Positions 29,804 to 40,074 are shown, numbered from the stretch's first letter. The stretch: DNA of 64,000 bases from CAVVIO01 sp963748095 (GCA_963748095.1 CAVVIO010000003.1:62001-126000); one strand, 5' to 3'. Numbers and translations: made by a program. The notes: generated by a model not told the origin, from the sequence alone.

Positions 29804-30463
29804 ATGAAAAAGGTATTTTTTTTAATAACTATATTCCTGTTGGTTTTACAATATGCAAAAGGTCAGGAACAGCGACTGCGTTTAGGGGTTTTTGTGGATC
29901 CTCAATTTTCATGGCTTTCTCCGGATGCACGAAACATCGATAAAAAGGGAACGCATCTTGGTGTTAATGCCGGCATTGTAATGGATAAATTTTTTCAGAA
30001 ACACTATGCTTTTACTACCGGTTTGTCAATTGGAAGCCAGGGCGGCGGATTGACTTTCGGTGAGATGTCATCCATACATGTGTACGATTCAATTGAAGCC
30101 ATCCCTGTTGGTACTACTGTAAACTATAAACTTAAATACATTACCGTACCCATAGGATTGAAATTTACAACAAACCAGATAGGGTATGCTACTTTTTACG
30201 CACAGGTGGGGTTTACCTGTCAGCTCAATGTACAGGCAAAAGCAGTATCTGAAGCTATTAATGTAAAGAATGATGATATTTCGAAAGAGATCAACCTTTT
30301 TAATGTAGGATATCATTTTGGCGGAGGTATAGAATATTCACTGGGCGGACAAACAGCAATTACTGCCGGGATCATCTATACTAACGGATTTACTGATATA
30401 ACTACCAGTAGCTATAAAGTCTCCTCGAAAGTTGTGTCTATAAGATTAGGAATGTTATTTTGA
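29804..30463 (+). CDS. porT: PorT-family outer-membrane beta-barrel protein
   Basis: The 219-residue protein has a signal peptide (ending YAKG) followed by an eight-strand-like barrel: RLGVFVDPQFSWLSPD, then YKLKYITVPIGLKFTT, and a terminal strand VVSIRLGMLF. This pattern is that of PorT, a T9SS component of the outer membrane. A related general family shares the domain, so the gene symbol is a best guess. It is separated from rsmG by 79 bases and from nadE by nine. Confidence 0.72.
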   Translation: MKKVFFLITIFLLVLQYAKGQEQRLRLGVFVDPQFSWLSPDARNIDKKGTHLGVNAGIVMDKFFQKHYAFTTGLSIGSQGGGLTFGEMSSIHVYDSIEAIPVGTTVNYKLKYITVPIGLKFTTNQIGYATFYAQVGFTCQLNVQAKAVSEAINVKNDDISKEINLFNVGYHFGGGIEYSLGGQTAITAGIIYTNGFTDITTSSYKVSSKVVSIRLGMLF

Positions 30464-30472
30464 GCAGAAAGC

Positions 30473-32128
30473 ATGAAAATTACATTAGTGCAATTAAATT
30501 ATATGATTGGGGCGTTTGACGATAATTCAAACGCTATTATTTCCGCAATTCATGAAGCGAGGGAAGAAGGCGCTGATCTTGTTATTTTTTCCGAACTATC
30601 GGTATGTGGTTACCCGCCACTCGATTTACTGGAACACCGCGCATTTGTTGAAAAATGCGAGAATTATGTGGAAATAATCGCAAAAGAGACCAGTGATATT
30701 GCAGTAATTATTGGATCACCAAGGGTTAATACAAATTCCGAGGGGAAGAACCTTTATAATTCGGCCTATTTCATTCACAACAGAAAAATAGTGGAGGTAT
30801 TTAACAAAAGCCTGCTACCTACTTATGATATTTTTGATGAATCGAGGTATTTTGAACCGGGAAGAACCTATAAAATAATTGACTACCAGGGTTTAAAAAT
30901 TGCAGTGACCATTTGCGAAGATTTATGGTATGATCAACCTTTGCTTTCCGATTTTGGTAAAAGCAAACTTTATACGGTGAACCCGATGGAAAAACTGGCT
31001 GAACTGCATCCCGACCTGGTAATTAACATTGCAGCATCTCCGTTTTCATATACCCAGGAAAACGTTAAAAATGAAATACTTCGCAGCAATGCCAGCAGAT
31101 ATGGATTACCAATAGTATATGTGAATCAGATCGGCGCCAATACCGAATTGATATTCGATGGTGCATCGCGGGTTTTGAATTCTAAAGGGAAAGTAGTAAT
31201 GCGATTGAAATCTTTTTTAGAAGACAGACAAACCATTGATTTTAATGAGATCGAACAGATAGATGCTGATTACACCGACCCGTTAAAAGACAATCAAACC
31301 GGAAAAATTCACGATGCACTGATACTTGGACTTAAAGACTATTTTGGAAAAATGGGATTTAAGAAAACGGTACTCGGACTTTCTGGTGGGATTGACTCTG
31401 CTGTTACTTGTGTTTTGGCAGTACGTGCCCTTGGGAAGGAAAATGTAAGAGTTCTGTTAATGCCTTCGAAATATTCCACAGATCATTCCATTACCGATGC
31501 ACAAAAACTTGCAGATAACCTCGGCATTTCTTATGACATTATAAGTATTCGTGAAATTTTTGAACGTTTTGAGCATGAATTGAAGCCTGTTTTTGGGAAT
31601 TTGCCTTTTGATATTGCCGAAGAAAATCTGCAGGCACGAATCAGGGGAACCCTGTTAATGGCCGTTTCAAATAAATTCGGAAGTATTTTACTGAATACTT
31701 CCAATAAAAGCGAGGCGGCTGTCGGCTATGGTACCCTGTACGGCGATATGAATGGCGGATTGTCGGTTTTAGGTGATGTTTATAAAACAGATGTCTATAA
31801 ACTGGCACATTATATTAACCGCGATAAAGAGGTCATTCCGGTTAACACCATTGAAAAAGCTCCTTCAGCGGAATTACGGCCCGATCAGAAAGATGCCGAT
31901 TCGTTGCCTGATTATGACCTGCTGGATTCGATCCTGTTTCATTACATTGAAAAAAGACAATCGGTGGAAGAAATTGTTTCCCTGAATATTGACAGGGAAA
32001 CGGTTGAAAAAGTACTTAAACTGGTAAATACAAATGAATACAAGCGTTTTCAGACTCCCCCTATTTTAAGGATATCTTCAAAGGCCTTTGGTCCCGGAAG
32101 ACGCATGCCGCTGGTTGCAAAATATTAA
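30473..32128 (+). CDS. nadE: Glutamine-dependent NAD+ synthetase
   Basis: This 551-residue two-domain enzyme amidates nicotinic acid adenine dinucleotide to NAD+. The N-terminal nitrilase-like glutaminase has the Glu-Lys-Cys triad in FSELSVCGYPPLDLL, NKSLLPTYD and VTICEDLWYD. The C-terminal synthetase has the PP-loop LSGGIDSAVTC near residue 303, then NTSNKSEAAVGYGTLYGD. Having both domains means it can use glutamine directly. Confidence 0.96.
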   Translation: MKITLVQLNYMIGAFDDNSNAIISAIHEAREEGADLVIFSELSVCGYPPLDLLEHRAFVEKCENYVEIIAKETSDIAVIIGSPRVNTNSEGKNLYNSAYFIHNRKIVEVFNKSLLPTYDIFDESRYFEPGRTYKIIDYQGLKIAVTICEDLWYDQPLLSDFGKSKLYTVNPMEKLAELHPDLVINIAASPFSYTQENVKNEILRSNASRYGLPIVYVNQIGANTELIFDGASRVLNSKGKVVMRLKSFLEDRQTIDFNEIEQIDADYTDPLKDNQTGKIHDALILGLKDYFGKMGFKKTVLGLSGGIDSAVTCVLAVRALGKENVRVLLMPSKYSTDHSITDAQKLADNLGISYDIISIREIFERFEHELKPVFGNLPFDIAEENLQARIRGTLLMAVSNKFGSILLNTSNKSEAAVGYGTLYGDMNGGLSVLGDVYKTDVYKLAHYINRDKEVIPVNTIEKAPSAELRPDQKDADSLPDYDLLDSILFHYIEKRQSVEEIVSLNIDRETVEKVLKLVNTNEYKRFQTPPILRISSKAFGPGRRMPLVAKY

Positions 32129-32204
32129 GTTTGAAATTTTATTTGTTTTAGTATTATATTATTTTAAAGCATCATTTCAAATCGCTATATAGGTATTCAA
32201 AGAA

Positions 32205-32897
32205 ATGGAAATTCACTGTCATGACTTTTTAGATCAGGAAAAATCTGTTTTTAATGTTTTACGAACAGATGAAAGAGAGATAATCGAACGCAATTATCAA
32301 TGCAAACTGGTAAAACGTGGAGAGGTAATCTTCCGCGAGGGAGAGCACCCGGTTGGACTGATCTGTTTATCAAACGGGAAAGTAAAGGTGTATAAAGAGG
32401 GTATAGGCGGACGTGATCAGATAATCAGGATGGCCAGGCCCGTAGGATTCATCGGTTACCGGGCATTATTTGCAGAAGAACGGCATAAAGCTACTGCTGT
32501 GGCAATCGAAGATTCCAGTATCTGCATTATCGAGAAAGAAACACTATTCAAAGTCATGCAAAAAAACAGTGCGCTTACCATGAATATTATCAAAGCTTTT
32601 GCAACAGAACTTGGTTTTACCATCAATCGCATTGTTTCCCTGACACAGAAACATGTGAGGGGCAGATTGGCGGAATCATTATTATTCCTTGCAGATACTT
32701 ACGGATATGAATCCGATGGCAGTACCCTGAGAATTTACCTGCGTCGTGAAGAACTGGCCAGCCTTTCTGGAATGACAACCTCTAATGCCATACGTACACT
32801 TTCTAATTTTTCGGATGAAAATATTATTGCCCTGACCGGGAAAAATATAAAAATCCTTGATGCTTCCGGTTTGAAGAATATAAGCGAACGGGGCTAA
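32205..32897 (+). CDS. Crp/Fnr-family transcription regulator
   Basis: The 230-residue protein has an N-terminal cyclic-nucleotide-binding-type barrel (about 20-140, with REGEHPVGLICLSNGKVKVY) and a C-terminal winged helix (LRREELASLSGMTTSNAIRTLSNF). The cyclic-nucleotide pocket motif (usually GE...RSA) reads GFIGYRALFAEERHKATAVA, so its ligand is not obvious. There are no N-terminal Fe-S cysteines of the Fnr type. Its stop overlaps that of the sugar-binding protein gene by four bases, convergently. Confidence 0.88.
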   Translation: MEIHCHDFLDQEKSVFNVLRTDEREIIERNYQCKLVKRGEVIFREGEHPVGLICLSNGKVKVYKEGIGGRDQIIRMARPVGFIGYRALFAEERHKATAVAIEDSSICIIEKETLFKVMQKNSALTMNIIKAFATELGFTINRIVSLTQKHVRGRLAESLLFLADTYGYESDGSTLRIYLRREELASLSGMTTSNAIRTLSNFSDENIIALTGKNIKILDASGLKNISERG

Positions 32898-33901
32898 TCC
32901 GCATGCTCATAGATTTTATTTTCTTTTAGGTACCCATCAGCAATTACCGTGAGTTTAATGGTTTCTTTATTTACTGACATAGCAGGTAGTAGAATGGAAG
33001 GAACAAGTATTTTACCATTGTTAACGGATAATGGTATATTCGTTGTTAATTTGTTTCTGATAATATCCATCGAAGTTTTTGCTGCAACTGTTGCAATTGC
33101 TTCAATAGGTTTGTAAACTGTCATAGCCTGCGTACCTGCAACAATCCTTTGAATAGCGGCTAATTCAGCATCCTGCCCGCACAAGTAAATCCTGCCGTCT
33201 AAATGCACTTCTTTCAGTGCGGCTGTTATTCCGGATGCTATTTCATCGTTAGCAGCGATTACAGCATCTACATTATTATTTGTTTTTCGAAGGCATTCTT
33301 TCATTTTATCATATCCTTCCCCGGCGCTCCAGTGAGAAACATACTGATCGTAAACGATATTAATAGAGCCATTATCAACGTATGGTTGAAGCACGCTCAT
33401 CTGACCAAGTTTCAGTAAAAAAGAATTGTTATCGGTTATAGCCCCTCCAATAATTGCAAAATTTCCGGCAGGGCAGATCTTTGTGAGATATTCGGCTTGT
33501 AGTCTTCCTACGTCGACATTATCAAAAGAAATGTAAAAATCGAGGTTGCAGTTTTTTATTAGCCTGTCGTAAGAGAGCACTCTTACGTGGTTCTTGTGGG
33601 CCAGTTTAACAATATCTGCTGCTTTATCCTGATCAACAGGTATTACAACAAGTAAATGCACTCCATTATCTATAAGTTCTCTGGCTTGTTCCAATTGTTT
33701 GTCGGCATCACCATTTGCCAACCTGTAAATTGTTTCTCCACCCAGTTCTTTAATTTTACTCGTAAATATATCCCTGTCTTTTGCCCATCTTTCCTGTTCA
33801 AGACTGTCCATTAAAAGACCGATTTTAATCTTTTTTGAACATTCACAGAACAATAAAGCTGTCAGTAAGGCTACCAGAATAATAATGATTTTCGTTTTCA
33901 T
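32894..33901 (-). CDS. XylF-like sugar-binding periplasmic protein, orphan
   Basis: This periplasmic-binding-protein-fold protein of 335 residues resembles D-xylose-binding XylF, with LANGDADKQLEQARELI, VIPVDQDKAADIV, VLSYDRLI and YISFDNVDVGRLQAEYL. The N-terminal hydrophobic segment ends FCECSKK. A Cys is present but the lipobox is not canonical (Glu before it). No ABC permease or ATPase gene is adjacent on either side. It may feed a distant transporter or act as a sensor. A convergent Crp-type gene overlaps by four bases. Confidence 0.82.
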   Translation of the reverse strand: MKTKIIIILVALLTALLFCECSKKIKIGLLMDSLEQERWAKDRDIFTSKIKELGGETIYRLANGDADKQLEQARELIDNGVHLLVVIPVDQDKAADIVKLAHKNHVRVLSYDRLIKNCNLDFYISFDNVDVGRLQAEYLTKICPAGNFAIIGGAITDNNSFLLKLGQMSVLQPYVDNGSINIVYDQYVSHWSAGEGYDKMKECLRKTNNNVDAVIAANDEIASGITAALKEVHLDGRIYLCGQDAELAAIQRIVAGTQAMTVYKPIEAIATVAAKTSMDIIRNKLTTNIPLSVNNGKILVPSILLPAMSVNKETIKLTVIADGYLKENKIYEHAD

Positions 33902-34026
33902 GGCCTAAGGTTTATTTATGAATACTATGAGACCATATGAGAAAAGTGTAAGTAAGTTACGAAAAAAAGCGTTTTAAATCAATTATTAACTGTTTCTTTT
34001 AGCTTTTTTTGTAAAGTAAAGGAAGA

Positions 34027-35040
34027 TTATTTTGCAGCCAGTTCCTCCAGCTTTTTTATCACCTGTTCAGGTTGGATAGCCCTGATACATTTACAATCCA
34101 TGCTTTTTCGGCAATCGTTACAGGTTTTGGTTAATACCAGGTAACCGGCATTTTTACCAAGGGGAGCCCATCGTCCTGGATGAATAGGATGCATAGGTGC
34201 ATATAAACCGACAGCAACTTTACCAAGGGCCGCAGCTATATGAAGAGGGCCTGTACTGGCAGCCACAATTCCATCAGCTTTGCCAATAAAATTGATAAAT
34301 TGAGGCAAGGTAAATTTTCCCGTAAGATCAGTGATTTTACTTGCCTGTTCCTCCAGAAATGATTTCATGGATTTTCCTTCTTCTGCCGTTCCTGTGATAA
34401 AAATGTTGTAGGTATCCTTTGGCAGGAGTTGTATGAGTTTCGCATAGTTGTTTAGGCCCCATTCACGGGCGCTACCTTTGGAACGCGGATGCAATATCAA
34501 ATTAAAACGATCGCCTGCAGTTAATTGATGGATAAAATTATCTGAATGTTTTTCGGGTGTTATTCCATAAAACCCGGTAATTTCTGTCAGAGTGGGATCG
34601 ACGGGTATTCCCAGGGAATTTAACAACGAGAAATTCAACTGAGCTTCATGTAATTCCGATTTTTTCCGGCTGAAATTCACTGTTTTGTTGCAATATAAAT
34701 AATGGTACCACCGGTGCGATGTTCCTATTCGCATTGCAATACCGGCTCTCCCGGCTGCTTTAGCAATTTGTTTGTTGGGAAAAATGTGTACGATCGTATC
34801 GGCATCGGTTTTACGTAATTCTGCAGCTTGTCGGCTTAATGGCAGATTTTCGATATGATCCCAGTTCAGGAATTCATCCACATGTGTCGACAATTTTACA
34901 ACAGGTTCCGTATAGGTTCTACCCAGAAAAATGATTTTACATCCCGGCAGGTATTTTTTAAGGGCTCCTGCCACGGGGAGTGTCAATACCACATCACCTA
35001 TGCTGTCGGTACGGCTTATGATGATACATTCAGAAGTCAT
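34027..35040 (-). CDS. Family 9 glycosyltransferase (heptosyltransferase-like)
   Basis: GT9 enzymes add heptose or similar sugars to the LPS inner core. ISRTDSIGDVVLTLPVAGALKK at the N-terminus, LILHPRSKGSAREWG in the middle and ASTGPLHIAAALGK near the C-terminus are the family signatures. Late cysteines (TCNDCRKSMDCKCI) form a cluster seen in some GT9 proteins. Its start overlaps the upstream GT2 stop (ATGA), so the LPS genes are probably coupled. Confidence 0.88.
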   Translation of the reverse strand: MTSECIIISRTDSIGDVVLTLPVAGALKKYLPGCKIIFLGRTYTEPVVKLSTHVDEFLNWDHIENLPLSRQAAELRKTDADTIVHIFPNKQIAKAAGRAGIAMRIGTSHRWYHYLYCNKTVNFSRKKSELHEAQLNFSLLNSLGIPVDPTLTEITGFYGITPEKHSDNFIHQLTAGDRFNLILHPRSKGSAREWGLNNYAKLIQLLPKDTYNIFITGTAEEGKSMKSFLEEQASKITDLTGKFTLPQFINFIGKADGIVAASTGPLHIAAALGKVAVGLYAPMHPIHPGRWAPLGKNAGYLVLTKTCNDCRKSMDCKCIRAIQPEQVIKKLEELAAK

Positions 35041-35804
35041 TTATTTCTGGTTTTTGCAGACAATTCCAGTTTTCTTAATTTACTGTATTTTAAATAGGTG
35101 GCATAGGCAGAGATCCTGCTAATGGTAAATCCGGGAATGCCATCCAGGAAACCTAGTCTTATCAAATAATCCTTTAAGAATTTAACAACCGGACTAAACA
35201 GGATTTTTACTGCCGGTGATTTTTTTCCCTGGTTGAACAGATCAAGCGAGGCGATATCGGTGAACTTTTGTGCTTTTTGCAAATGATCTTTTACCGAATA
35301 GAAAGAATAATGAAAGATATCGCCTTTAAGATGTGTAACAGTTACTTTTTTAGTGAAGTTAATAATTTCATGAATTTCACCTTTCCACCGGCCTTGCTGT
35401 TTATTCCATAATCTGATCTTGGTGTCCGGGTACCATCCGCCATGCCTGATCCAGTTTCCGCAATAGTTGGTAAGCCGGTTCATTTTATAAGCCCCTGAAA
35501 AGCCTTTATCTTTAACTTCCCTGATGGACAGTTGAAGCTCCGGTGACAATTCTTCATCGGCATCTATCGACAGGATATAGTCGTGCGAGGCAATTTCGTT
35601 CCCGAAATTTTTAGTAGCCGAATATCCTTCCCACTTTCGCTGATAAAATTTAACGTTATACATCCTGCATATCTCTGCGGTTTTATCTTCAGAAAAAGAG
35701 TCGATCACCACAATTTCATCCGCTACTGAAGTTACTGATTTCAGGCACCGGTCGAGATTCTTTTCTTCGTTATATGTAATTAGTACTACTGATAGTGGTG
35801 TCAT
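35037..35804 (-). CDS. WaaE/KdtX-like family 2 glycosyltransferase
   Basis: This 255-residue GT2 enzyme adds a sugar to LPS core residues in related proteins. VVLITYNEEKNLDRCL and DEIVVIDSFSEDKT form the nucleotide-binding fold, and LSIDADEELSPEL holds the metal-binding Asp residues. RLTNYCGNWIRHGGWYPDTK is strongly typical of the WaaE group. It is the middle gene of three glycosyltransferases on the minus strand. Confidence 0.88.
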   Translation of the reverse strand: MTPLSVVLITYNEEKNLDRCLKSVTSVADEIVVIDSFSEDKTAEICRMYNVKFYQRKWEGYSATKNFGNEIASHDYILSIDADEELSPELQLSIREVKDKGFSGAYKMNRLTNYCGNWIRHGGWYPDTKIRLWNKQQGRWKGEIHEIINFTKKVTVTHLKGDIFHYSFYSVKDHLQKAQKFTDIASLDLFNQGKKSPAVKILFSPVVKFLKDYLIRLGFLDGIPGFTISRISAYATYLKYSKLRKLELSAKTRNK

Positions 35805-35814
35805 ACAGGTAAAT

Positions 35815-36954
35815 TTATTGTTTTTCCGTCTGTAATTTCAGGATCAGTTTTTCAAAACCGGTGCATTCGGTATTTTTATCATATTTATCACATGCTTCTT
35901 TTTTTGCCTGCGTACTGAATTCTTTCAGCATGGCCGGATGGGTTATCAGGCGGATAAACTTTCTGGTAAAATCCTCCAGGTTACCGGGATCATAGAGAAC
36001 CCCGAATTTTCCGTTTCCAAGAATTTCAGGCGTTCCTCCCGAGTTATTTCCGATCACCGGAACACCCGATGCCATTGCCTCAATTGTCACCATCCCGAAA
36101 GTCTCACGGTCGGTAGCCATTGCAAACACATCAATAGCTTTATAAAACTGTACTGTATTTTCTGTAAAAGGACGAAAATGGATATGATCTTCCAGTTTTA
36201 AATCAACGATCATTTTCTTCAGCAGGTCAAAATAATCGTCGCTTGTATTCAGGGTTTTGGCTCCCATTATCAGCAGGTCAGTTTCGGTATTCTGCTCTTT
36301 TAACTTGTGAATGGCTTCTATCAGGAATTTTTGACCTTTTAAAGGATCGATACGGCCCAATATGCCTAAAATTTTTCTATCCGGAGGTAACTTTAGCATT
36401 TTCCGGGCCTCTTCTTTTGTAAGGCTGCTTTGAGTAAAAATTCCGGTATCGATACAAAGTGGGATAACATGTACTTTCTCAGGATTGAAGCGGGTTCGCT
36501 GTTCTACTTCTTCAGCCAGAAATTGCAAAGGACTTATCCATGCATCGAGACGGGCAAATCTCCATGTATGCAAGAGATCATTCTTGTGAATGCCGATCTG
36601 CATTTGCTGGTGATAAATCAGTTTCAGGTCTTTTTTAAAATAGCTTTTTACCAGCGCTCCCAGGCTGATGTCTTTGTTTGTTCCGATAAAAAGTATATTA
36701 ATACCTTCTCTTTCCAGTAATCCGGAAAGTCTTCGGGCTGCAGCAATATCAGCATATTTATGATTGTCTTTAACATGAATTATTTTTAGATTTTTCTTCT
36801 CTGCATTCAGAATTATTGGAGTATCCGGCAAACCGAAAACCAAAATATCCCAACCGCGATCTTCTAACCATTCCAGTATTCTGAGTATGTTGATCTCCAG
36901 TCCTCCGTAACTTTTAGAACTGCAATAAAATCCTATCAGGGGTTTACCTGTCAC
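35815..36954 (-). CDS. Family 4 glycosyltransferase
   Basis: GT4 enzymes of the GT-B fold extend polysaccharide or LPS chains with retention of configuration. The 379-residue chain begins IGFYCSSKSYGGLEINIL. It has ILGRIDPLKGQKFLIEAI for the sugar nucleotide loop and EAMASGVPVIGNNSGGTPEI, with the EX7E-type glutamates. The start is a GTG at 36954. It is the first gene of the LPS-like set, and the following gene starts ten bases later. Confidence 0.88.
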   Translation of the reverse strand: MTGKPLIGFYCSSKSYGGLEINILRILEWLEDRGWDILVFGLPDTPIILNAEKKNLKIIHVKDNHKYADIAAARRLSGLLEREGINILFIGTNKDISLGALVKSYFKKDLKLIYHQQMQIGIHKNDLLHTWRFARLDAWISPLQFLAEEVEQRTRFNPEKVHVIPLCIDTGIFTQSSLTKEEARKMLKLPPDRKILGILGRIDPLKGQKFLIEAIHKLKEQNTETDLLIMGAKTLNTSDDYFDLLKKMIVDLKLEDHIHFRPFTENTVQFYKAIDVFAMATDRETFGMVTIEAMASGVPVIGNNSGGTPEILGNGKFGVLYDPGNLEDFTRKFIRLITHPAMLKEFSTQAKKEACDKYDKNTECTGFEKLILKLQTEKQ

Positions 36955-36990
36955 TTGAAAAATTGTTAGTCAAATTAATATATTATATGA

Positions 36991-39456
36991 TTATTCTCTG
37001 TAATAAATACGTTTTACTCTTGATGAAATATCTGTAAGTAATTCATACGGAATGGTTCCGATTTCTTTGCTCAGTTCTTCGATCGGATTTTTTTTACCGA
37101 AAAGAATAACTTCATCGCCTTCACTGGCTGGTATTCCGGTAAGATCTACCATACACATATCCATACAAATATCACCAACGGTTTTGGCAAAATGGCCGTT
37201 AATATACATTTTTCCCACACCGTTGCCAAATTTACGGTCGTAACCGTCGGCATACCCTATTGGTATAATGCCCAGAATAATGTCGTGATCAAATTTACCA
37301 TGACGGTTATAACCGATTGTATCACCTGCAGGAACCGGTTTGATTTGCGAAATAATGCTCTTTAAAGTGCTTACTTTTTGAAGTTTGTCGGGGTTAGCAG
37401 AACTGACGCCATGTAGTCCGATGCCCAGCCTTACCATATCGTAATGGGCTTCGGGGAAACGTTCGATACCAGATGAGTTTAAGATATGCCGCAGTGGTTT
37501 TATATTACACGTTTCCATAATTTTTTCGCTCAGCACTTCAAATTTTCTGATCTGTCCCCTTGTAAATTGATCCTGTTTGGGATCGTCACTGGCTGCCAGA
37601 TGGGAAAAGATGGTGGCTACCTCAATCTGTCTGTATTCCAGAAGGAATTTTATCAACGGATCAATTTCTGTTTCAATAAACCCAAGCCGGTGCATACCTG
37701 TATCGAGTTTCAGATGAATGGGATAGCTGATTACCGGATAATGTACCAGAATTTTCGCAAAGCTTTTCAGTGACGAGATATTATATATTTCGGGTTCAAG
37801 ATTATAGTGGATCATTTGTTCGAATCCGGCTTCTTCCGGATTCATAACCATAATAGGAAGTGTAATGCCGGCCTTTCGTAGTTCTATGCCTTCATCTGCA
37901 TAGGCTACGGCTAAATAATCTATTCCCTGATGTTGCAGCTCATTAGCAATTTCATAGGTTCCCGATCCGTATGAAAGGGCTTTTACCATCACCATGATAC
38001 GTGTTTTTCCTTTTAACAGCGACCGGTAAAAGTTCAGATTATGTACAAGGGCATCCAGGTTAATTTCCAGTACTGTCTGATGGCTTTTTTCTTCCAGGAT
38101 TGTTGTAATCTTTTCAAATTCAAATACCCGGGCGCCTTTTATCAGTATAGATTCATTATTAAAATTTACAGACTGTATATTTTCCAGAAATTGCCCGGTA
38201 TTATCGTAAAAAGAGGTTTTCTCACCGAAAAGTTGCTGATTGCGTTTTATAGCTTCCCCAATTCCGATAAACCTGTTGATATTGTATTTTTTGATAAGAG
38301 CAGCAACTTCTTTATAAAGCTTTTTTTCCCCGAGGCCGCTTTGGAAGATATCAGAAAGTATGACTGTTCGGGAAGAATGCTGGCGTTGTTGTTTCAAAAA
38401 ATCAAGGGCAATGGTCAATGAATTAATGTCGGAATTATAACTGTCGTTTAGCAATGTACAACGGTTAATGCCTTTTTTCTGTTCCAGGCGCATGGCTACA
38501 GGTGAAAGCTTTTCGAGCCATCCTGCAATTTGTTTCGGGGGGTACTCCAGTAATGTGAGCAATGTAAGTACCTGAAGGGCATTTTCAATGGAAGCGTCGT
38601 CACTGAATGGAATTCTTACCTTATCTCGAACAGATGCTGTTTGATATTCGATTTGAGTATAATTTCCTGATATTTGCTTTCCGGTGACCCTCAGGTAAGC
38701 ATTTTCTTTTTGTGACCAGTCTATTAACCGGATGTCTTTGTGAAAGGGATAATGCCTGATTGTATTTTCCAGAACGGGATTATCCCTGCAAAAAACCAAA
38801 ATTTTAGAATTTTTGAAAAGCTCCAGTTTTTCTTTTATTTTTTCTTCAAGGCTTGTGAAATTTTCCTGATGAGCAGTTCCGATATTTGTGAATATCCCAA
38901 TAACAGGATCGATTATAGTCTGCAGATGTTGCATTTCTCCCGGTTTTGATATGCCTGCTTCGAAAATACCATAGTCATCTTCATTTTCAAGAAGCCAGAC
39001 CGATAGAGGTACTCCTACCTGTGAATTGTAGCTTTTCGGGTTTCGTGTTATTTTTTTTTCATTCGACAAGCATTGATACAACCATTCTTTTACAATTGTT
39101 TTCCCGTTGCTTCCGGTAATACCAATAACATTTCCCGGAAAATTATTCCGGTGCATGGCGGCTACTTGTTGTAAAGCACGAAGTGTGTCATCAACAAGTA
39201 TAAAATTGGAAGAAGAGAGGTTGCCTGTTCTGTCTGGCATTTTCGATACCATAAAGCCCGATATGCCTTTTGTGGCCAATTCAGGTATGAAGTTATGCCC
39301 GTCGTGATTTTCTCCTTTGATAGCAAAGAACAGACTGGCATCCGAAATATGTCCGGTGCGGCTGTCGATAATCAGTTGCCGGATGGTTACCTGTTCGTTA
39401 CCCGATAGTTTACCCCCCGTGACGGAAGCTATTTCTTTGAGTGTATATGCATGCAT
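36991..39456 (-). CDS. murF-alr: MurF-alanine racemase fusion protein
   Basis: A fusion of two cell-wall enzymes, common in Bacteroidota. Residues 1 to about 440 are MurF, which adds D-Ala-D-Ala to the UDP-muramyl tripeptide (ATP loop GITGSNGKTIVKEW, then TNIGTAHQENF). Residues from about 450 are alanine racemase, a PLP enzyme making D-alanine (INLDALVHNLNFYRSLL, PLP Lys in MVMVKALSYGSG, VRLGIGLHGV and IIPIGYADGYDRKFG). I start at the ATG at 39456, because the longer frame begins with a TTG. It lies 30 bases after tdk. Confidence 0.93.
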   Translation of the reverse strand: MHAYTLKEIASVTGGKLSGNEQVTIRQLIIDSRTGHISDASLFFAIKGENHDGHNFIPELATKGISGFMVSKMPDRTGNLSSSNFILVDDTLRALQQVAAMHRNNFPGNVIGITGSNGKTIVKEWLYQCLSNEKKITRNPKSYNSQVGVPLSVWLLENEDDYGIFEAGISKPGEMQHLQTIIDPVIGIFTNIGTAHQENFTSLEEKIKEKLELFKNSKILVFCRDNPVLENTIRHYPFHKDIRLIDWSQKENAYLRVTGKQISGNYTQIEYQTASVRDKVRIPFSDDASIENALQVLTLLTLLEYPPKQIAGWLEKLSPVAMRLEQKKGINRCTLLNDSYNSDINSLTIALDFLKQQRQHSSRTVILSDIFQSGLGEKKLYKEVAALIKKYNINRFIGIGEAIKRNQQLFGEKTSFYDNTGQFLENIQSVNFNNESILIKGARVFEFEKITTILEEKSHQTVLEINLDALVHNLNFYRSLLKGKTRIMVMVKALSYGSGTYEIANELQHQGIDYLAVAYADEGIELRKAGITLPIMVMNPEEAGFEQMIHYNLEPEIYNISSLKSFAKILVHYPVISYPIHLKLDTGMHRLGFIETEIDPLIKFLLEYRQIEVATIFSHLAASDDPKQDQFTRGQIRKFEVLSEKIMETCNIKPLRHILNSSGIERFPEAHYDMVRLGIGLHGVSSANPDKLQKVSTLKSIISQIKPVPAGDTIGYNRHGKFDHDIILGIIPIGYADGYDRKFGNGVGKMYINGHFAKTVGDICMDMCMVDLTGIPASEGDEVILFGKKNPIEELSKEIGTIPYELLTDISSRVKRIYYRE

Positions 39457-39486
39457 ATTATAATAGAATTGCCGCAATAAAATTAA

Positions 39487-40074
39487 TCACGATTTTTTGT
39501 TAACATGTAAATCATTGAAACATTTTCTGCAAAGTGGTTCATACGATTCTTTTTCACCGAGCATCACCTGTTTACTGGCATCGGTAAGACGATGCGAATA
39601 TTGAGCAAGGCTTCCACAGCGCATGCATATGGCATGAACTTTTGTGACGTACTCGGCAGTGGCCATCAGATCCGGCATAGGGCCGAAGGGCTTCCCACGG
39701 AAATCCATATCAAGTCCGGCAACAATGACCCTTATTCCCTGGTCGGCCAGCTTATTGCAAACTTCCGTGAGCCCTTTATCAAAAAACTGCCCTTCGTCGA
39801 TTCCCACTACTTCGATATTGGCTGATAGCAATAAAATATTCGATGAGGAAGATACGGGAGTCGACCGGATGGCATTGGCATCATGTGAAACTACTTCATC
39901 TTCCGAATAACGCGAGTCGATATCGGGTTTGAATATTTCCACTGCCTGGTTGGCAAATCTTGCACGTTTCAGCCGCCGGATAAGCTCTTCGGTCTTTCCA
40001 GAAAACATCGACCCAACAATTACTTCTATCCAGCCTTTCCTTATTTTTGCATCAAAATGGTTTTCGATAAACAT
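39487..40074 (-). CDS. tdk: Thymidine kinase
   Basis: Type II thymidine kinase of 195 residues, which salvages thymidine to dTMP. The P-loop is GSMFSGKTEELIRR, IDEGQFFD is the Walker B-like site, and the zinc site is CMRCGS with CRKCFND. It is the first gene of the minus-strand run with murF-alr. Confidence 0.95.
   Translation of the reverse strand: MFIENHFDAKIRKGWIEVIVGSMFSGKTEELIRRLKRARFANQAVEIFKPDIDSRYSEDEVVSHDANAIRSTPVSSSSNILLLSANIEVVGIDEGQFFDKGLTEVCNKLADQGIRVIVAGLDMDFRGKPFGPMPDLMATAEYVTKVHAICMRCGSLAQYSHRLTDASKQVMLGEKESYEPLCRKCFNDLHVNKKS

Noticed and set aside
36991..39456. MurF-Alr fusion as a novel fusion
   Set aside because: This fusion is a regular trait of Bacteroidota, so it is not unusual.
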